Source: Pseudoduganella dura
GTDB taxonomy: Bacteria > Pseudomonadota > Gammaproteobacteria > Burkholderiales > Burkholderiaceae_D
Direction: 5' to 3'
DNA length: 64,000 bases
Assembly (NCBI RefSeq): GCF_009727155.1
Contig: NZ_WNWM01000002.1
Coordinates: forward strand, 3,968,001 to 4,032,000
Shown: piece after piece, positions 59,455 through 64,000 of the stretch
How positions within the stretch are numbered: position 1 is the stretch's first letter
Layout of the letters: each line of letters opens with the position of its first letter
Position numbers and translations under genes: made by a program
The notes under the pieces: generated by a model
The model's database searches: none
What the model saw: the letters and a program-made list of their open reading frames with translations, nothing else
Told to the model about the DNA's origin: nothing

Positions 59455-59964
59455 ATGTCCATTTGCAGGAGTACACAAATCCTACGTTTTTTAGTCAAAA
59501 CGGCGATACGCACGCCGAAGCTGGCGCTTGCCGTCGCGCTATTGGTGCTGGCAGCCCTGGCCGGCACGATGACCTATACCGGTTTCCTGGTCGTGGGTGT
59601 GCTGGCCGATCATCTCGGCACGGGCCGGGTCATGGCAGGTCTGCTGCTTGGATGTCTGTTTGCAAGATTTCCCTGGATAAGAAAAGGGAAGTTGCGCATC
59701 GTCGGACTATTGCCCAAACCGGTTCGTCGGCCATTCATCGTGGGCTTGCTCGCGCTGTGCTCGCTGGACTTCCTGTCGCGACACGACTACGTGCCTGTGC
59801 TCTTTACTGGTTTCTCGGCGGCTTTTCTTCTGACATTCCCCTGGCTGAGGCGGGTCATGTTCGATCGAATGTTCTCGTCCATCTTCAAATTCACTGGGCA
59901 AAACCCTTCCAAAAGCGCCGACGACACGGTGATTGACGGTGAATTCAGGGAAAAGAAAGATTAA
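59455..59964 (+). CDS. Hypothetical membrane protein
   Basis: A 169-residue ORF with about four hydrophobic segments (LALAVALLVLAALAGTMTYT, FLVVGVLADHLG, FIVGLLALCSLDFL, VLFTGFSAAFLLTFPWL) and a polar C-terminal tail (KSADDTVIDGEFREKKD). No clear ribosome-binding site precedes the ATG. Like its neighbour it has lower GC than the rest of the window. No family recognised; it could belong with the small membrane gene upstream, from which 146 bases separate it. Confidence 0.55.
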   Translation: MSICRSTQILRFLVKTAIRTPKLALAVALLVLAALAGTMTYTGFLVVGVLADHLGTGRVMAGLLLGCLFARFPWIRKGKLRIVGLLPKPVRRPFIVGLLALCSLDFLSRHDYVPVLFTGFSAAFLLTFPWLRRVMFDRMFSSIFKFTGQNPSKSADDTVIDGEFREKKD

Positions 59965-60232
59965 GGATTGTTTGCTTTGCGTTTGTCGGCCGCTTCTTTA
60001 CGGCCAATATAAAGAGCTTGATCTTCAGAAACGACGCGAAGTACCCGGACGCAGTTGCGCGCCGCAGCGTCGACCTGTAACCATCGTCAGCAGGCGCCGT
60101 GCGATTTTCCCTGCCAGCCCGGTACCGGCATGCCGATATCGCTAACCCCTGTGCCACCAGCCGCAGCACCGCCCGGCAAGAGGGGCGAGCCCGTCAACCT
60201 GCCTGGCTCAATCCGGCCGGCTCATTTCCACC

Positions 60233-62311
60233 TCATTTCCACATCCACCGCGTTCCATCCCCGCTCTCGGTCAGCGGCCCCGGGCTATCCGCCACGACCG
60301 TCTGCGAAGAAGGATCAACCCGCAGGAACCGGTTGTTTGCAATCGCCATCAGCACCAGCTCCCCGGTAGGCGTCTCGATCCACTGGAAGCTCTGCGCCTG
60401 TCCCGGCGTGCCGCCGGCCAGGGAGACAGCGCCATCGGCGGCCACGGTCAGATATTGCTTGCCGGCCCGCAGCGCCACGCGGCCCAGTCCCATGTCCTGC
60501 ACGCCGAACGGGGAGGGCGTGCCGACGGCGACCTTGCCGGCCGCCCCGTGCAGCCCGGCCTTCGCACCGAAAGCGGTCAAGCGCACGGCCTTGCCAACGG
60601 GAATGGCACGCATCAGCCCATGCGGATTCGGCTGGTAGATATCGACACTGTCGAAGTCCGCCACGCCGCCTTCGCTGCCCAGCGTGTTGTAGTTGAACAG
60701 CGCATAGCGCACGCCCTGGAACGTCACCAGCTGGAAAACCATCGTGAACTCGTCGCCCAGCGGCACGAATCGTTTGCCGTCCACCGAATACGAGAAGCGC
60801 GCCTTTTCGGTCAGGAAGTCGGCATCGGCCCGTAGCCATACGCGTGAGCCCGCAACCGGAACGCGCCTGGTGACATTTCTCGCCTGGTCGAACACGGCAA
60901 CCGACAGCCCCGTGGACGTCTTCTCCACCCCCAGCGTCGCATACGGCAGGCTGAGCAGCGCCAGGCCGGCCACGTCGCCATCCTTCAGTCCCGCCACGTC
61001 CACCGCCACGGTCGGCGACGAGCGGGGCCCGATGGCACGCTGTGTGAGACTATTGCGAGCTTCCCAGAACGACTTCGCCGGCAGCGCCCGCAGCCGCAGG
61101 AAGCCCGGCCGCTCGGCCAGCGACCATTTGTCGTCCACCGGCACGTGGTTCCATTGCCAGACCGGTTTCAACGAAGACCCCGAGAAATCGTCGCTGCGCT
61201 CGTATGGAACGCGGATCGGCTGCGCTTCGGCCGTCTTCGGCTTCACCCACGTGCGCGGATTGCGGCCCAGGTTGCCGGGCAGCCCGAAGTACGGCCAGCC
61301 GTCGTGCCACGTGACCGGCGACAGCGACAGCAGGCGCCCCACCGAGTTATAGTCCATCATCGAGTAACCCCACCATTCGCCGGCCGGCGTGAACACGATG
61401 CCGCCCTGGTGGATCGCGGTGGCGTTGTGCTGCTTCGGGTTGCCCGGCACGATGTCGAACGGCGCGGTTCGCGGCGCACCCTGCTTCAGCCGGTTGCCCT
61501 GGGCCAGGCCGAAGCCCTCGTCCGTGCTGATCGAATGGTTCACTTCCCATGGGCCGAACGGGTTGTCGGCGCGCGCGGCCGGCATGCGGAAGCCGCCCGC
61601 GTAGTTCGCGCTGAGGATGTAGTACTTGCCGTCGATCTTCAGGAAGTGGGCACCTTCGCCCATGCCCTGGTCCTTCGAGAACACCACCTTCTCGGTGCCC
61701 GGCACGATGTCGGTGAGGTCGTCGGTCAGCTGCGCCACCTTCATTTCCTGGTGGTCCCACACCACGTAGACCTTGCCGTCGTCGTCGAACAGCACCGACA
61801 GGTCGTGCAGGATGCGCTTCATCTCGCGGTGCTGCCACGGGCCTTTCGGGTCGGTGGCGGTATAGATCTGGGTGCCGCGGCCGTTCACGTTGGTGAAGAT
61901 ATGGAAGGTGCCGTCGTGGTAGCGGAAGCTGGGCGCCCAGATACCCTGGCCGTAGATCGACTTGCCGTCCTCCTGCCGATACTGCGGGCCGAAATCGAGC
62001 TTGGGCGACGCGTAGCTCAGGAATTCCCAATTCACCAGGTCCTTCGAACGCAGCACCGGCAGACCCGGCATCGCGTGCATGGTGGTGCCGGTCAGGTAGA
62101 ACCAGTCCCCCACGTGGATCATGTCCGGGTCGGAGAACTCGTCGTAGAACAGCGGGTTGGTGAAGGTGCCGTTGCCGTTGTCCGGCGTCCAGGTCTTGGT
62201 CGACAGGCCCTTCGCGGGCCGTGCCTCCTGCTGGGCCACGGCAGGCATGGTGAACAGGGTGGAAGACAGGGCCAGCACGGCGGCGAGCCGCAGGGAGAAG
62301 GGCGTCAGCAT
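60233..62311 (-). CDS. Glycoside hydrolase family 43 enzyme
   Basis: A 692-residue exported enzyme. Signal peptide (ends AVAQQ), then the GH43 five-bladed propeller: FYDEFSDPDMIHVGDWFYL with the catalytic base Asp, WAPSFRYHDGTFHIFTNV with the pKa-tuning Asp nearby, and GMGEGAHFLKI carrying the likely acid Glu. A beta-sandwich domain (FSGSSLKPVWQWNHVP..., to about residue 570) follows, and the final ~115 residues form a beta-trefoil-like domain (HGAAGKVAVGTPSP, QYLTVAADGAVSLAGG, NNRFLRVDPSSQ). It should act on arabinan or xylan side chains; beta-xylosidase or arabinofuranosidase cannot be separated here. Start 62311 gives the signal peptide. Confidence 0.88.
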   Translation of the reverse strand: MLTPFSLRLAAVLALSSTLFTMPAVAQQEARPAKGLSTKTWTPDNGNGTFTNPLFYDEFSDPDMIHVGDWFYLTGTTMHAMPGLPVLRSKDLVNWEFLSYASPKLDFGPQYRQEDGKSIYGQGIWAPSFRYHDGTFHIFTNVNGRGTQIYTATDPKGPWQHREMKRILHDLSVLFDDDGKVYVVWDHQEMKVAQLTDDLTDIVPGTEKVVFSKDQGMGEGAHFLKIDGKYYILSANYAGGFRMPAARADNPFGPWEVNHSISTDEGFGLAQGNRLKQGAPRTAPFDIVPGNPKQHNATAIHQGGIVFTPAGEWWGYSMMDYNSVGRLLSLSPVTWHDGWPYFGLPGNLGRNPRTWVKPKTAEAQPIRVPYERSDDFSGSSLKPVWQWNHVPVDDKWSLAERPGFLRLRALPAKSFWEARNSLTQRAIGPRSSPTVAVDVAGLKDGDVAGLALLSLPYATLGVEKTSTGLSVAVFDQARNVTRRVPVAGSRVWLRADADFLTEKARFSYSVDGKRFVPLGDEFTMVFQLVTFQGVRYALFNYNTLGSEGGVADFDSVDIYQPNPHGLMRAIPVGKAVRLTAFGAKAGLHGAAGKVAVGTPSPFGVQDMGLGRVALRAGKQYLTVAADGAVSLAGGTPGQAQSFQWIETPTGELVLMAIANNRFLRVDPSSQTVVADSPGPLTESGDGTRWMWK

Positions 62312-62414
62312 GGGCGACAAATCCGGTCGATGGCGGGGCGCCCAACATAACCCCATCCACGTCCCGGTGCCAATCAATTTTTATGCCTGATCCATACGAA
62401 GATCGATATGGTCT

Positions 62415-63182
62415 TCAGGGGAATGCCACGCCCTCGCTGCGCCATTCGCCTGGCGCCGGCGCCATGAACCCTTCCAGCAGCGCGCCGCCATAAGGTGCCA
62501 GCGTGCGGCGCACGGCCTCGTTGAACAGCGCCTTGCCGGCCGCCGGGTCGGCGCCAAGCGCACCCATGGCCGCGACGAGGTCGGCCGCCAGGGCCGGATC
62601 GGCGGCGCGCAGCCGCCGCGCCAGGTGCTTGCCCACGCCGGTCCAGGCGCCGGCCGCGCGCAGCGCGAACCCGGCCAGCGCGTCGTACAGCTTGACGGCG
62701 GTGGCCAGCAGTTCGTCCGGTGCGGTGGCGTCGAGCAGGTCTTCGAGCAGCGTGGTGATCTCGTAGCGGCGGCTGGCCAGCATGGCCGGCGTCAGCGCCG
62801 GCGGACCGAGGTCCAGCAGCGCTTGCGCATGGCTGCGCAGCCACGCTGCCGCACCGCGGGCGGACGGCACATCGTCCAGCACGTTGACGCCGTCGACCGC
62901 CATGTTCGCCAGTGGAAGGCAGCCGTTGGGCCGGTCGATTTCGCGGCAAAAATAATCGAACGTGGCCGGATCGTGGCCGAACAGCTCGACCGTTTGCGGG
63001 CCCACTTTCAGCGTGTCGCGCCACGCCTGGTCGACACGATCAAACACCAGCAGCAGGTCGATGTCGGAGGTTGGCGTGGCCTCGCCGCGCGCGATCGAGC
63101 CGCCGATGATGGCCACCCTGGCGTCCGGCCAGCGGGGCAGCAGTTCGTGTCTGACGAGGGCCTGCGCGGCATCGATGTGCAT
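62415..63182 (-). CDS. Nucleotidyltransferase-domain protein
   Basis: A 255-residue protein with an N-terminal minimal nucleotidyltransferase domain: IIGGSIARGEATPTSDIDLLL contains the GS motif and DxD metal site, followed by VELFGHDPATFDYFCRE. The C-terminal half is helical (LEDLLDATAPDELLATAVKL), resembling HEPN-like partners that can be fused to such domains. It starts eight bases after the MFS gene stop, so both are probably co-transcribed. It could modify a small molecule or antibiotic (aminoglycoside-type) or an RNA; no substrate is implied. Confidence 0.8.
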   Translation of the reverse strand: MHIDAAQALVRHELLPRWPDARVAIIGGSIARGEATPTSDIDLLLVFDRVDQAWRDTLKVGPQTVELFGHDPATFDYFCREIDRPNGCLPLANMAVDGVNVLDDVPSARGAAAWLRSHAQALLDLGPPALTPAMLASRRYEITTLLEDLLDATAPDELLATAVKLYDALAGFALRAAGAWTGVGKHLARRLRAADPALAADLVAAMGALGADPAAGKALFNEAVRRTLAPYGGALLEGFMAPAPGEWRSEGVAFP

Positions 63183-63190
63183 GGGTGCTT

Positions 63191-64000
63191 TCAGTGGGCG
63201 GGGGATGCCAGTGTAGCCGGTCGCCGCATCAGCCAGGCCACCACGATCCCCAGCACGGCGATCCCGGAGGCAAGATAGCCCAGCGACCCCAGGCCCACGT
63301 GCTCGATGCCAAGGCCGCCGAAGATGGCGCCCAGCCCGGTGCCGGCGTTGGCGGCGGAAATGTTCATCGATGCCGCCAGCGCCTGCGCCTTCGAGCCGGC
63401 CTTCATCACGCGCACCTGGCAGATCGGGAACAGCGCCGTGTAGGCGAGGCCCCACGCGGCCACCGCCAGCGCGAGCCAGCCGTGCCGCGCCGGCAGCAGC
63501 AGCGCCGCCACCATGCCGGCGACCAGCAGCGCCAGGAAGCCGATCGTGGCGCCGAGCGGGTTCGCGTCCACGACCCGGCCGCCGATCCAGTTCCCGAGCA
63601 TGCCCACCAGCCCGAAGCCCATCAGCCACCAGCCCACGTGCGCCGACGGGATGCCGGCGACGCGGCCGAGGAAGTCCGCCAGGTAGGTGTAGGCGGTGAA
63701 CATCGCCGTGAACACCAGCACGGAAAGGCCCACGTGCGCCAGGAAGCGCGGGTCGCGCAGCATCGCGGACTGCTGTTCGCCGTGGGTCGCCGCGGGCCGC
63801 GGCAATGCCGGCATGCACAGCTGCATCAGCACCGCCATCAGCAGCGACAATGCGGACAGGATCCAGAACGTGTTGCGCCAGCCGAAGGCATCGGATGCGA
63901 GCGTGCCGAGCGGAATGCCGAACACCAGCGCGGCAGAAATGCCGAGATACACGGTGGCGACGGCGCGGCCCGCATTGCCGGGACCGGCCAGCTGGCCGGC
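63191..64000 (-). CDS. MFS transporter, C-terminal part (cut by window edge)
   Basis: The gene is entered from the right edge; 269 codons of the C-terminal portion are visible, covering about eight membrane helices. VYLGISAALVFGIPLGTLAS is an MFS motif-5-like element of DHA1 drug/sugar efflux proteins, and the central loop PALPRPAATHGEQQ separates the halves. The start is outside the window. It belongs to the arabinose-efflux/purine-efflux-like DHA1 group and precedes the nucleotidyltransferase gene. Export of a drug or sugar is likely; the substrate is unknown. Confidence 0.9.
   Translation of the reverse strand, partial: AGQLAGPGNAGRAVATVYLGISAALVFGIPLGTLASDAFGWRNTFWILSALSLLMAVLMQLCMPALPRPAATHGEQQSAMLRDPRFLAHVGLSVLVFTAMFTAYTYLADFLGRVAGIPSAHVGWWLMGFGLVGMLGNWIGGRVVDANPLGATIGFLALLVAGMVAALLLPARHGWLALAVAAWGLAYTALFPICQVRVMKAGSKAQALAASMNISAANAGTGLGAIFGGLGIEHVGLGSLGYLASGIAVLGIVVAWLMRRPATLASPAH

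Overview
The window is high-GC DNA with gene content and order typical of a beta-proteobacterium of the Oxalobacteraceae (Massilia / Pseudoduganella / Duganella type). This is an inference from gene families and local gene order (rppH-proS-lytic transglycosylase, ffh, ypjD-PP0621-pilS-pilR, nrdA-nrdB, parE-parC, MoxR-VWA); no rRNA or other phylogenetic marker was aligned. No prophage, insertion sequence, CRISPR array, tRNA or rRNA was found.

Layout. 1-3265: end of a TonB-dependent receptor and an exported cyanophycinase-like peptidase. 3496-10909: a five-gene plus-strand operon (DUF4331 protein, small lipoprotein, TPR protein, HupE/UreJ-like membrane protein, TonB-dependent receptor) facing a minus-strand ECF sigma / anti-sigma pair, which looks like one surface-uptake or signalling module. 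10993-14285: exported M64 peptidase, an exported Ala/Lys-rich coiled-coil protein and a patatin-like lipase. 14511-18872: parE-parC (minus). 19163-27190: a full kdp potassium system (micro-ORF, kdpF, A, B, C, D, E) with a KdpE-type operator, then a TorF-like porin. 28137-31504 (minus): P-loop-less ParA-like protein, then MoxR ATPase, GNAT acetyltransferase and VWA protein. 31721-36335: two c-type cytochromes, DUF1841, rppH, proS, lytic transglycosylase. 36597-38788 (minus): SWIB/H1-like protein and ffh. 38998-45081: DUF898 and M48 membrane genes, an NHL-repeat lipoprotein and a NitT/TauT-type ABC transporter. 45308-49632: ypjD, PP0621 family, pilS, pilR. 50476-54729: nrdA-nrdB behind two NrdR-type boxes and a DnaA-box-like cluster. 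54857-60232: PhoD-like phosphatase, MocR regulator and a lower-GC stretch of small membrane proteins. 60233-64000 (minus): GH43 enzyme, nucleotidyltransferase and an MFS transporter cut by the right edge.

The strongest unexplained signal is a dispersed intergenic repeat family built on the near-palindrome GGTGTCNGACACC (a second variant reads GGGGTCNGACCCC). It appears at seven places, in every case just after a gene 3' end and never between divergent genes. It forms hairpins, and at about 45.1 kb and 49.7 kb it forms clusters of four and six cores spaced roughly 28-42 bp apart. A separate 153-bp nested inverted repeat lies at 36426-36578. A duplicated gene 3' end flanks one repeat copy after the TorF-like gene. 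The ECF/DUF4331/HupE/receptor module is the best candidate for a poorly described functional system.
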